DNA of 64,000 bases, taken from positions 806,001 through 870,000 of the forward strand of contig JADJGQ010000001.1 of the NCBI GenBank assembly GCA_016708025.1, written 5' to 3'. Made by a program: the position numbers and the translations under genes. Each line of letters begins with the position of its first letter. The first letter of the stretch is position 1. Shown here in pieces: positions 35,346 to 43,574 of the stretch. The DNA is from a bacterium. GTDB lineage: Bacteria; Zixibacteria; MSB-5A5; GN15; FEB-12. Below the pieces are notes generated by a model. It saw only the letters and a list, made by a program, of their open reading frames with translations. It did not search any database and was not told where the DNA came from.

Positions 35346-35792
35346 TCAGTTGGCAAGGAATTCCGTGACGAGCCGGCTGACCAGCTTGCCATCGGCCATT
35401 CCCTTGATTTTGGGGAGGAGCGCCTTCATGACCAGTCCCATCATCTTGGGGTTGTTGGCTCCGGTTTCGGCAATAGTCTCTTTGATGATCTCGCGAAGTT
35501 TCTCTTCGCTAAGTTGTTCTGGCAGATAGGAATTGATGATTGCCAGCTCGGACTCTTCAGCGGCCACCAGGTCGGCGCGGCCACCGGCTCCGTACTGCTC
35601 AATCGACTCTTTCCGCTTTTTGGCGGCAGAGGTCAGAACCCCGATCACATCGGCATCAGACATCTCATGCCCGATCTCGATCTGCTTGTATTTGATATCA
35701 GATTTGAGGCCCCGAAGTACAGACAGACGTTCTTTCTGTCCGGCTTTCAGGGCCTCTTTCAAATCAGTGTCGATTTGCTGAAGTAGAGACAT
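35346..35792 (-). CDS. GatB/YqeY-domain protein
   Basis: This 148-residue protein has the YqeY fold: LQQIDTDLKEALKAGQKERL near the N-terminus, then LPEQLSEEKLREIIKE and KMMGLVMKALLPKIKGMADG. The domain is shared with the tail of the tRNA amidotransferase GatB. Its own role is unclear, although YqeY often follows rpsU, as here, three bases away. Confidence 0.92.
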   Translation of the reverse strand: MSLLQQIDTDLKEALKAGQKERLSVLRGLKSDIKYKQIEIGHEMSDADVIGVLTSAAKKRKESIEQYGAGGRADLVAAEESELAIINSYLPEQLSEEKLREIIKETIAETGANNPKMMGLVMKALLPKIKGMADGKLVSRLVTEFLAN

Positions 35793-35795
35793 GCT

Positions 35796-35990
35796 CTATT
35801 CTTCCATCCGCGAATTCCGACGCTGTTTGCGACGCGCGGCTGCTAATTTCCGCTTCTTTGTTTCCGAAGGTTTCTCGTAGTGCTGGTGTTTCTTGAAATC
35901 TGACAAAATGCCGGACTTCTCACAGAACTTGTTAAAACGTCGGAGAGCTTTCTCAAAGGACTCGTCGTCCCGAACTCTCACTCCTGTCAA
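35796..35990 (-). CDS. rpsU: 30S ribosomal protein S21
   Basis: This 64-residue basic protein has SFEKALRRFNKFCEKSGIL and the basic C-terminal tail of bS21. The start is a TTG at 35990 supported by a near-perfect AAGGAGGTGA eight bases upstream. An alternative GTG (35981) lies 17 bases from that site. It opens the rpsU-yqeY-cvpA-mutS2-dnaG-recN run. Confidence 0.93.
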   Translation of the reverse strand: MTGVRVRDDESFEKALRRFNKFCEKSGILSDFKKHQHYEKPSETKKRKLAAARRKQRRNSRMEE

Positions 35991-36122
35991 CTACTTCACC
36001 TCCTTCAGACGGCTATAACGTGCTATATCACAACTATATATCGCCAATTTCGTCAGATTCCCCCCGTTTGTCAACCAGATTTCGAAAAATAACGCAAAAT
36101 CGACGGGTCGAAGCCCACACAC

Positions 36123-36452
36123 CTACTCCAGCCAGGTCAGCCTGTCTTCCCCCCGGTTGGAGAGAATGTGGAAGTGGACATGGTCGACTTCCTGGCCGTA
36201 GCCGTTGTTGATAACTACCCGGAAATGGTCGGCGATCCCGAGCTTTTCAACCACCGTTTTGACCGTCTGGTTCATCATCGCCAGCAGATCGGGCGGGGAT
36301 TTATAGAAATTCTGGTGGTCAACTTTCGGGAAAACCAGCAGATGGACACGGTCTTTCGGGCGATGGTCCGCTATCACGATCACTTCGTCGGTTTCGTAGA
36401 ATATTTTGGCCGGGATCTCCCGAGCGATTATGCGACAAAAGATACAAGGCAT
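36123..36452 (-). CDS. HIT family nucleotide-binding protein
   Basis: This 109-residue protein has MPCIFCRIIAREIPAKIFYE at the start and the catalytic HIT motif VDHVHFHIL near the end (His-x-His-x-His). HIT proteins hydrolyse or transfer nucleoside phosphates, for example AMP-lysine or AMP-NH2. The ATG at 36452 has no ribosome-binding site, and a TATATT -10 ends six bases upstream, so the transcript may be leaderless. The frame runs further upstream, but the conserved part starts here. Confidence 0.93.
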   Translation of the reverse strand: MPCIFCRIIAREIPAKIFYETDEVIVIADHRPKDRVHLLVFPKVDHQNFYKSPPDLLAMMNQTVKTVVEKLGIADHFRVVINNGYGQEVDHVHFHILSNRGEDRLTWLE

Positions 36453-36458
36453 GGGGCG

Positions 36459-36486
36459 AATATATGCCGGATAGGTCCGAACGCAA
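36459..36486 (-). promoter_or_regulatory. Candidate leaderless promoter of the HIT gene
   Basis: On the minus strand TTGCGT (36486-36481), 16 bases, then TATATT (36464-36459). The ATG begins six bases later (36452). Confidence 0.4.
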
Positions 36487-36610
36487 CATGGATTTAGGTT
36501 CAATCTGCCCACTTGCCAACATGGTGAAGATGTATTAGATTCTCCATCCCGGCTGTGTGCCGCAACTCGGTAATGTCTGATTGTAAATAGAGTTAGAGGA
36601 GGTTGGTCCC

Positions 36611-37360
36611 ATGTCAGGTCACTCAAAATGGGCAACGATCAAACGAAAAAAAGGGAAATTGGATCAGGAGCGGGGGAAGCTCTTCACCCAGCATATCAAA
36701 GAAATCACTGTCGCCGCGCGTGAAGGCGGCGGGGACCCGATCAACAATGCCCGTTTGCGTACCGCAGTTGCCGCCGCCAAAGGCGTCAATATGCCGGCGG
36801 ACAATATCAAGCGCGCTATCCTCAAAGGGACCGGCCAACTCCCCGGTGTGACCTACGAATCGATCGTCTACGAAGGATACGGTCCGGCCGGTGTGGCGAT
36901 CATGCTCGAAGTGATGACCGACAACAAAAACCGAATTGTCGCCGAGATCCGCCATATGCTGACCAAACATGGCGGCAACCTTGGCGCCGCTGGATGTGTT
37001 GCCTGGATGTTTGAAAAGCAGGGAGTGATCACGGTCGACCCGACGCAGGCCGATGAGGCGGTCGTCACCGAGACCGCTATCGAGGCGGGGGCCGATGATA
37101 TTTCAGTCGATGAAGCCTCTATTGAAATTCTGACTCAGCCGGCTGACCTGGAGACGGTCAAGAGTGCGCTCGAATCAAAGAGCATCCCGATCGTGTCGGC
37201 CGAGATCACGATGAATGCAAAGAACTCGGTGAAGATCACCAACGAGACCGAAGCATCCTCGATGATGAAGCTGTACGAAGCGCTTGAAGAGCATGACGAT
37301 GTGCAGAAGGTCTATTCGAATTTCGATATCGACGAAAAGCTGATGGAGAAGCTGGCGTAG
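36611..37360 (+). CDS. YebC/PmpR-family DNA-binding or translation regulator
   Basis: This 249-residue protein has MSGHSKWATIKRKKGKLDQE at the start and RGKLFTQHIKEITVAAREGG, the conserved YebC N-terminus. The middle and C-terminal domains have VYEGYGPAGVAIMLEVMTDN and GCVAWMFEKQGVI. YebC homologues act as transcription regulators or, in other lineages, as ribosome-associated factors easing translation of proline runs. GAGGAGG lies eight bases upstream of the ATG. In many bacteria the gene precedes ruvC; here ruvC lies 3.7 kb away. Confidence 0.94.
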   Translation: MSGHSKWATIKRKKGKLDQERGKLFTQHIKEITVAAREGGGDPINNARLRTAVAAAKGVNMPADNIKRAILKGTGQLPGVTYESIVYEGYGPAGVAIMLEVMTDNKNRIVAEIRHMLTKHGGNLGAAGCVAWMFEKQGVITVDPTQADEAVVTETAIEAGADDISVDEASIEILTQPADLETVKSALESKSIPIVSAEITMNAKNSVKITNETEASSMMKLYEALEEHDDVQKVYSNFDIDEKLMEKLA

Positions 37361-37388
37361 AGTTTTTCTCAATCGCACAGCAGATGTG

Positions 37389-37414
37389 AAGGCAGGTGAA
37401 AACCTGCCTTTTTT
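37389..37414 (+). terminator. Terminator after the YebC gene
   Basis: A perfect 9-bp stem AAGGCAGGT/ACCTGCCTT with loop GAAA runs into a six-base T tract. Confidence 0.92.
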
Positions 37415-37462
37415 GTTTGGCTATTGAGGCTTTTTGCATCATTGAAGTTGTGCAATTTCTAC

Positions 37463-37491
37463 TTGAGTCTTTTGAAGGCAACGCCTATACT
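37463..37491 (+). promoter_or_regulatory. Sigma-70-type promoter of the OmpA-family gene
   Basis: TTGAGT (37463-37468), 17 bases, then TATACT (37486-37491, five of six). The spacer ends GGCAACGCC directly against the -10, like the promoters at 41022 and 51453. Confidence 0.6.
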
Positions 37492-37567
37492 CGTTTTGCT
37501 TCGAATTTTTGCACGTCGAAACATCATAAGTCAGTGAAGTGACGACCTCATGCTGAAGAAGGATCAT

Positions 37568-38786
37568 ATGAAGTACGCACGTCTACTCATTCTCGCATTC
37601 CTCTGCGCAGCCATAACTCTCTCATTGCCGACGTCCAGTCATGCCCAGTTCGGCAAACTGAAAGACAAAGCCAAAAAGGCGGTCGAAAAAAAGATCGACG
37701 GAGATAAGAAAACAGAACCGAAAGAGACTGAAGAAGCGAAAGAAACCACAGAGGCGACCGAGTCGGACTCGGCCAAATCCGATTCCACCGCAGCTCCGGC
37801 CGACGAGTTCAAACTTTACACCAAGTTCGATTTTGTCCCCGGCCAGACCGTGCTCTTTTACGACGACCTCGCGGGAGAAGAGATCGCCGAGTTTCCGTCG
37901 CGCTGGAAACTGGATGGGGGCGTATTTGAGATCGCCAAGGTGGGGAAAGAGTCGTGGATCATGTCTTCCACTCGCGGGGAGATCTTGCCCAAATGAGCGT
38001 CAGCCAGTTCCCCGGAGAAGTATACTGTCGAATACGAGTTTTGAATCGGACGACGGATTATAGCGGGACATACGTATCAAGTTGGGTTTATGAGGAAGCA
38101 GACGGTTTACCCGGCCGCGCGAATCGACATTGGTCAACAGCGACCAGGCTTATTTTTATATGCACGATGATAAGGGGGATGACCATCGGATATCCGATAA
38201 GCAGGTTCCGGCGAATTGGCCGAAGGGGATCCACACCATTCGGGCAATGGTGACAAAAAGCACCCTCAAAATCTATATCGACAACGAGCGGATGGTAAAC
38301 GCTCCGCGCACGGCGGGATTTTTGCCGGTCGGATTCCAGTTGGGCTTCTACGCAGGTGATGAGGATTTCGAGATGGAAAAGATGTTCTTCCGCAATTTCC
38401 GCTTTGCCGAAGGGGGCAAAACGATGCGCGAACAGCTCGACGAAGGCGGCAAGATCATCACCCACGGCATCTATTTCGATGTCAGCTCCGATGTCATCAA
38501 GGGAGAGTCGTATAAAACTCTCGCTGATATCGGCACGATGTTGACCGATGATCCGGTGCTGAAACTCTCGATCGAAGGGCACACCGACAGTGACGGGGAT
38601 GATGCGTCGAATCTGGATCTCTCCAAACGGAGAGCAGAATCAGTCAAGAAATACCTGGTCGACAACTACAAGGTTGATGCCGCCCGTCTTGCATCCGCTG
38701 GGCTTGGTGAGACCAAGCCGATCGATGTCAACACCACCCCCGAAGGCAAGGCGAATAACCGTCGGGTTGAATTGGTGAAGATGTAG
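37568..38786 (+). pseudogene. OmpA-family protein, frameshifted
   Basis: A signal peptide (MKYARLLILAFLCAAITLSL, then cleavage near SSHAQ), a Lys/Glu-rich stretch and a beta domain run in frame to a stop at 37994-37996. The remainder of the beta domain and an intact OmpA C-terminal domain (LSIEGHTDSDGD, then NLDLSKRRAESVKKYLVDNY) continue in another frame to 38786. Between 37992 and 38120 the family sequence jumps frame at AAATG, TTCCCCGG, GTTTTG and CCGCGCG. Four small indels would restore one protein of about 406 codons. Either the gene has decayed or the assembly has errors. The start at 37568 has AGAAGGA four bases upstream. Confidence 0.82.
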
Positions 38787-38795
38787 GCGAGAATC

Positions 38796-38833
38796 GGCAG
38801 GATCCTCTCTTACTTCGTTCGAGGGATCCTGCC
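38796..38833. repeat. Inverted repeat after the OmpA gene
   Basis: GGCAGGATCC (38796-38805) and GGATCCTGCC (38824-38833) form a perfect 10-bp stem around an 18-base loop. There is no T tract. It looks like an intergenic repeat unit rather than a classical terminator. Confidence 0.6.
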
Positions 38834-38854
38834 CTACGAATTGCCCCGCTGTAT

Positions 38855-39634
38855 ATGATAGACTTCTCAACCGTCCGCGCGTTTTTGTTTGATCTTGATG
38901 GTGTCTTTTTTGTCGGGAAAGAGCCGATTCGAGGGGGTCGGGAAGCGATCGAGTTTCTGCACGCGCGCAATATCCCATGCCGCTTCACCACCAATACCAC
39001 CACCCGATCGCTCGACACGATGTATGGCGAATTGGTCGAAATGGGACTGCCAATTGAGAAATCCGAAGTGTTCACTGCGCCACAAGCGGCGGTTCGATTC
39101 CTTCGTCAACAAGGTTCACCGCCGATTCATCTGGTGCTGAATGAGAATACTTCGCGTGATTTTGCGGAGTTCCCCCGTGAAGAGCATTATCCGAAATACA
39201 TTGTGATAGGCGATGTCGGCGACAGATGGGATTACCCGTTGATGAACCGTCTGTTTGGACTGATCATGGATGGCGCCACAATTCTCGCGCTTCATAAGGG
39301 GAGATACTGGCAGGTCAGAGACGGACTCCGGATGGATATTGGTGCGTTTATTGCCGGGCTCGAATATGTCACCAGCAAACCGGCTCTGGTGGTCGGGAAG
39401 CCGTCGCGGTCATTCTTCGAGTTGGCTCTGGGAGATCTCGGCTGCCCGCCGGATCAGGTCGTGATGGTCGGGGATGATCTGTACAACGACATCGAAGGTG
39501 CCCAGCAGGCAGGGATGCGGGCCGTGTTGGTCCGTACCGGGAAATTCCGGGAGTCCGTGACCGAGGGATCATCGGTCAAACCGGATTTGATAATTGATTC
39601 TATTGCGGATCTTCCGGGGATGTTGACCTGGTAG
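38855..39634 (+). CDS. HAD-superfamily subfamily IIA phosphatase
   Basis: This 259-residue protein has the HAD motif I FLFDLDGVFFVG (residues 10-21), motif II FTTNTTTRS (about residues 44-52), and the C-terminal site VVMVGDDLYNDIEGAQQAGM (motif IV). It resembles the LHPP-like HAD-IIA subfamily, dephosphorylating small metabolites or phospho-proteins. The substrate is unknown. The stop lies 35 bases inside the convergent MFS gene. Confidence 0.88.
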   Translation: MIDFSTVRAFLFDLDGVFFVGKEPIRGGREAIEFLHARNIPCRFTTNTTTRSLDTMYGELVEMGLPIEKSEVFTAPQAAVRFLRQQGSPPIHLVLNENTSRDFAEFPREEHYPKYIVIGDVGDRWDYPLMNRLFGLIMDGATILALHKGRYWQVRDGLRMDIGAFIAGLEYVTSKPALVVGKPSRSFFELALGDLGCPPDQVVMVGDDLYNDIEGAQQAGMRAVLVRTGKFRESVTEGSSVKPDLIIDSIADLPGMLTW

Positions 39635-40901
39635 TTGACGGCCCGACCGGTTGTTCGTAGGCCAGGTAGTCCCGAAATGGTTTAGAGAGAGAGACTGCCA
39701 GCGAACAGGCGACTGCACAGATCCCGCATCCAATAAAGATCGCCGGGATATTCTGATCTACCAGGTCGGCGACAATTCCGGCGAGTCCCATCGCAATCGG
39801 CGTCAGTCCAGTGCTCAGCGTGATCAGCAGACCGAATACCCGCCCACGGATCTCCGAAGGCGTAGTCGCTTGTAAGATGGTCGCGATATTGATATTGATG
39901 TAGCCATTCAGCACTCCCAGAATCAACAGCACAACCATCCCCTGAATCGGGGTGGTTGCCAGCCCTGTGACACCAACCAGCGCCGACATGACAGTAATGG
40001 CGACGATCATCATGCGCGACCGCATTCGCGGACTGAATTTAACCCAACCGGCGAGCCCATAACCGACGAGCGAGCCAACTCCCATCCCGGCCATCATATA
40101 TCCCATCCAGTCGGGAGTCGACTTAAGTGTATCCTCGACAAAAAACGGGATCAGCACTGCCAGTGGCGTGAAGAAGAAATTCAGGGCCGCGGCGAACAGG
40201 AAAAGCGAGCGCATCCCCGATTGTTTCCAGACATATCGGAAACCATCGACCACATCCAGTTTGACCTGGCGAAGCGACTCCCGCGCGGTCACTTTCTTTT
40301 CCGGCAGGGTCTGCGGAATGGTGGCAAAGGATGAAAAGATCGCTCCGACGATATAAGAGAGACCATCAAAGAGAAAGAGAAACGGAGCTCCTATAAGTCG
40401 GTAGAGCACTCCGCCGGCGCCAAGTCCGATGAATCCAGACAACTGGTTTGATGCGGCATTGGCAGAATTGGCCGGGGCCAGTTTCTCCTTGGGGACTATG
40501 TCCGGAATTGAGGCAGAAAACGCCGGTCCAAAGAAAGAACTGACGGTGGCAACCAGAGCCGTTACTATGAACATCCACCAGAGGATCAGGTCGGTTTCAT
40601 TGGGGTAGAAGAAAAGAAGTAACGCCAGGCTGACCACCGAAAGCCCGCAGATGATATCGGCAACAATGATAACGCCACGTCGGGAGTGACGGTCCGTGAA
40701 CGCGCCGGCGAATGGTCCCATGATCACCCGGGGGATGGTCGCGGCCATCATGAAGGCTCCCATAAGGCTGGCCGAGCCGGTTGCATGCTTGACCCAGAAG
40801 GCGAGCGCAACGTAGTGGGCCTCGTTCCCTATCCGGCTGATCAATTGCCCCTGCCAAAGGAGCAGAAAATTGCAGTTGAAGAGCCGGGTTGGAGTAGTCA
40901 T
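39600..40901 (-). CDS. Major facilitator superfamily exporter
   Basis: This 433-residue protein has twelve predicted membrane segments. The loop 2-3 motif GAFTDRHSRRGVIIVADI is the MFS signature as in the MFS_3/EntS-like exporters. The N-terminus NFLLLWQGQLISRIGNEAHY is also typical of that group. The substrate cannot be read. It converges with the HAD gene. Confidence 0.87.
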   Translation of the reverse strand: MTTPTRLFNCNFLLLWQGQLISRIGNEAHYVALAFWVKHATGSASLMGAFMMAATIPRVIMGPFAGAFTDRHSRRGVIIVADIICGLSVVSLALLLFFYPNETDLILWWMFIVTALVATVSSFFGPAFSASIPDIVPKEKLAPANSANAASNQLSGFIGLGAGGVLYRLIGAPFLFLFDGLSYIVGAIFSSFATIPQTLPEKKVTARESLRQVKLDVVDGFRYVWKQSGMRSLFLFAAALNFFFTPLAVLIPFFVEDTLKSTPDWMGYMMAGMGVGSLVGYGLAGWVKFSPRMRSRMMIVAITVMSALVGVTGLATTPIQGMVVLLILGVLNGYININIATILQATTPSEIRGRVFGLLITLSTGLTPIAMGLAGIVADLVDQNIPAIFIGCGICAVACSLAVSLSKPFRDYLAYEQPVGPSTTRSTSPEDPQ

Positions 40902-41021
40902 TTATTACTGTTTGATCCCGCCGCCGTGAATAAGCTATCGGTAGTTCGAATATATCAATTGCCGCATCTCGCACAAGTCTGAATAGCACAATCACATAAG
41001 ACGAGGAATCTGAGATTTTAA

Positions 41022-41050
41022 TTGATATTTCCGCCTCTGGCGCCTATTTA
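41022..41050 (+). promoter_or_regulatory. Promoter of ruvCAB, apparently leaderless
   Basis: TTGATA (41022-41027, five of six), 17 bases, then TATTTA (41045-41050). The spacer ends GGCGCC against the -10. The ruvC ATG begins seven bases after the -10, which leaves no room for a ribosome-binding site. Confidence 0.5.
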
Positions 41051-41057
41051 TGCCTCT

Positions 41058-41552
41058 ATGCGCGTACTTGGAATCGACCCTGGACTCAATATCACCGGTT
41101 ACGGCCTACTGGATGCCGGCAACGACCACCCGATTGTGGTCGAGGCGGGGGTCGTGCGATCCAACGACAAGGATCAGTTTGAGGTCCGATTGTGCGAGAT
41201 CGCGCGCGAAATCAGCGACATCATCGCGCAGTTTCACCCGGATGTAATCGTCGTAGAAGAGCTGTACTCGCATTACTCTCATCCGATCACCGCAGTGATC
41301 ATGGGGCATGTGCGCGGGGTGATCTATCTTCGGGCCGCCGAGGCGAATGTCCCGGTCGTCTCTTACGCGGCAACCCGGATCAAAAAAGCGTTGACCGGCA
41401 ATGGACGGGCGACCAAATCTCAGATGCAGCGGATGGTCAGTTCCGCACTCCGCTTGCCGACCATTCCGGAACCTCCTGATGCCGCCGATGCGCTGGCGGT
41501 TGCACTCTGCCACTGTCGCGCCAAAGCACACCATGGGATGATTGCCGTATGA
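41058..41552 (+). CDS. ruvC: Holliday junction resolvase RuvC
   Basis: This 164-residue protein has the RuvC catalytic acidic residues: D7 in LGIDPGLNITGYG, E67/E68 in VIVVEELYSH, and D141 and D144 in PPDAADALAVAL. It cuts four-way junctions after RuvAB migration. The start at 41058 has no ribosome-binding site but follows a promoter directly. A longer frame begins at TTG 41022, which is the -35 itself. ruvA starts in the ATGA overlap. Confidence 0.95.
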   Translation: MRVLGIDPGLNITGYGLLDAGNDHPIVVEAGVVRSNDKDQFEVRLCEIAREISDIIAQFHPDVIVVEELYSHYSHPITAVIMGHVRGVIYLRAAEANVPVVSYAATRIKKALTGNGRATKSQMQRMVSSALRLPTIPEPPDAADALAVALCHCRAKAHHGMIAV

Positions 41553-42193
41553 TAAGCCGGATCAAGGGAGAACTAGTTTCGGTAGGCGATGCTTCGGCGT
41601 TGGTCGAGGTCGCCGGGATCTCATATGAACTGATGATACCATCTGCTTTGGCCGAACGGTTGAAAGAGACTGGTATCGGTAAAGAGATATCATTCGAAAC
41701 GATCTATTTCATTGAGGCGGGAGATAAAAAGGCAAACGAATATCCGCGGCTGGTCGGTTTTCTCGACCCGCTCGATCGCGAGTTCTTCTCGCTGTTGACC
41801 CAGGTTTCCGGTATGGGCGTGCGCAAGGCGCTGAAATCGCTGATCCTGCCGATACGGGATATCGCCTCGGCAATCGAAATGAAAGACACGGGATCGCTGT
41901 CAAGATTGCCGGGCGTAGGGAAGCGACTCTCGGAAAAGATCATCGCCGAACTTCACGGCAAAACGACCAAGTTTGCCCTTTCCCGTACTGAGGAACCGCT
42001 GGCTCGCCCGGAAACGGTAGTCACGCCGTTTGTTGATGAGGCGATGGAGATTCTGATTCAGTTGCAGTATTCGCGCACAGAAGCTCAGACGATGATCCAG
42101 GCCGCAATCAAAGCGAACCCCAAGATCGAACGGGTGGAGGATCTGATTACGATCATGTTCCGCAATGAACGTGAAGTGAAGGTAGAGTCGTAA
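41549..42193 (+). CDS. ruvA: Holliday junction DNA helicase subunit RuvA
   Basis: This 214-residue protein has the N-terminal OB domain (MISRIKGELVSVGDASALVE) and the two helix-hairpin-helix domains (VSGMGVRKALKSLI and LPGVGKRLSEKIIAEL). A C-terminal domain III helix bundle binds RuvB. It holds the junction while RuvB drives migration. It overlaps ruvC by four bases and ruvB by one. Confidence 0.95.
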   Translation: MISRIKGELVSVGDASALVEVAGISYELMIPSALAERLKETGIGKEISFETIYFIEAGDKKANEYPRLVGFLDPLDREFFSLLTQVSGMGVRKALKSLILPIRDIASAIEMKDTGSLSRLPGVGKRLSEKIIAELHGKTTKFALSRTEEPLARPETVVTPFVDEAMEILIQLQYSRTEAQTMIQAAIKANPKIERVEDLITIMFRNEREVKVES

Positions 42194-43218
42194 TGGCGAG
42201 AGAGAGAATTGTTTCCGGCGGACCAGTCACCCCGGATGAAGATATCCTGCAGTTCACCTTGCGTCCGCGAACGCTGGGCGAATATATCGGGCAGCGGGAG
42301 TTGAAAGAGAAGTTACAGGTATTGCTCGATGCCGCCAAGATGCGGAATGAATCAGTCGAGCATGTACTCCTGTATGGTCCGCCCGGACTCGGTAAGACTA
42401 CGCTCGCGCACATCATCGCGAATGAGATGGGGTCGAAATTGATCTCGACCTCCGGTCCGGCACTGCAACGAACTGGCGATTTGATGGGCATCCTGACCAA
42501 TTTGAATCCGGGTGATATCCTGTTCATCGATGAGATTCACCGCTTGTCGCCAATCATCGAGGAGTTCATTTATCCTGCGATGGAGGACTTCAAGGTTGAT
42601 TTCGTGGTGGACAAAGGGGCGTTTGCTAAAGTCATCAATGTCCCCCTCAAAAAATTCACGTTGGTGGGTGCGACGACCCGCGCCGGAATGCTCTCCGCGC
42701 CGCTTCGCGATCGCTTTGGTCTGTACTACCATATTGATTTTTACGAGCCGAGCGATTTGCAGACAATCGTCCTGCGGTCGGCCTCGCTTTTGGATACGCC
42801 TATCGACAAAGAGTCGGCGCTGACCATTGCCCAGCGGTCGCGCGGTACACCTCGTATTGCCAATCGCTTGCTCCGGCGCGTTCGCGATTACGCGGCGGTC
42901 AAAGGGAATGGCTCGGCCACACCGGAACTGGCCGGCAAGGCGCTGGATGCCGAAGGAATCGACCTGATGGGGCTCGATGATATGGATCGAAAATTGATCA
43001 GGATCATCATCGAATACTACAAAGGGGGCCCGGTGGGGATCGAAGCACTGGCGGCGACACTGAACGAAGAGGTCGACACCCTGGTAGATATGGTCGAACC
43101 ATACCTGCTCAAGATCGGTTATATTCAGCGAACCAAGCGCGGTCGGATGGCATCCCTGGATGCCGCTAAACATCTCGGTCTCAAGATACCGGGGAACGGT
43201 CAGGAATCGATGTTCTGA
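42193..43218 (+). CDS. ruvB: Holliday junction DNA helicase subunit RuvB
   Basis: This 341-residue AAA+ ATPase has Walker A GPPGLGKT (residues 62-69), Walker B DILFIDEIHRL, sensor-1 VGATTRAGMLS and the arginine-finger region LRDRFGLYYHID. The C-terminal winged domain has GPVGIEALAATLNEEVDTLV. It is the RuvB ring motor. It starts in a TAATG junction with ruvA. Confidence 0.96.
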   Translation: MARERIVSGGPVTPDEDILQFTLRPRTLGEYIGQRELKEKLQVLLDAAKMRNESVEHVLLYGPPGLGKTTLAHIIANEMGSKLISTSGPALQRTGDLMGILTNLNPGDILFIDEIHRLSPIIEEFIYPAMEDFKVDFVVDKGAFAKVINVPLKKFTLVGATTRAGMLSAPLRDRFGLYYHIDFYEPSDLQTIVLRSASLLDTPIDKESALTIAQRSRGTPRIANRLLRRVRDYAAVKGNGSATPELAGKALDAEGIDLMGLDDMDRKLIRIIIEYYKGGPVGIEALAATLNEEVDTLVDMVEPYLLKIGYIQRTKRGRMASLDAAKHLGLKIPGNGQESMF

Positions 43219-43251
43219 TCGTCAGGTCATTTCGGCACAAGGAAGTATTGC

Positions 43252-43554
43252 ATGGATGTTCGCAAAAATGATGACGCTTTCGCCCTCTTAATGCAGTCTC
43301 TCGGTGAGCAGATGTTCAACCGCGAGAATGACCCAAGCGGGGTAGTCGGCATGCTCCTGACCGAAACATTACGCCTGCGCGATAAACTTAAGAATGAGGC
43401 TGGGATCACGCTGACAGTCGAGGATACACGGACGGCGCTGGATGCACTGGACGGCTATATGCATGGCACACCGCTTCCCAATTCGCTGACCTCCGAACAG
43501 CAGACCCTGACCCAGCTCTGGATCGACCGTCTCACCACATTCAAAACCCGCTAG
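43252..43554 (+). CDS. Protein of unknown function between ruvB and queA
   Basis: This 100-residue soluble protein is helical and acidic-to-neutral. Its N-terminal region has DDAFALLMQSLGEQMFNREN and its C-terminal region has EQQTLTQLWIDRLTTFKTR. It has no membrane segment and no Cys. I recognise no family. It lies 33 bases after ruvB and 20 bases before queA on the same strand, so co-transcription is likely. Confidence 0.6.
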   Translation: MDVRKNDDAFALLMQSLGEQMFNRENDPSGVVGMLLTETLRLRDKLKNEAGITLTVEDTRTALDALDGYMHGTPLPNSLTSEQQTLTQLWIDRLTTFKTR

Positions 43555-43574
43555 CGGTAGCCCATACCGCATCC

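Noticed and set aside
37954..38253. A 99-codon frame across the OmpA break
   Set aside because: It is one of the shifted frames of the broken gene and not a separate gene.
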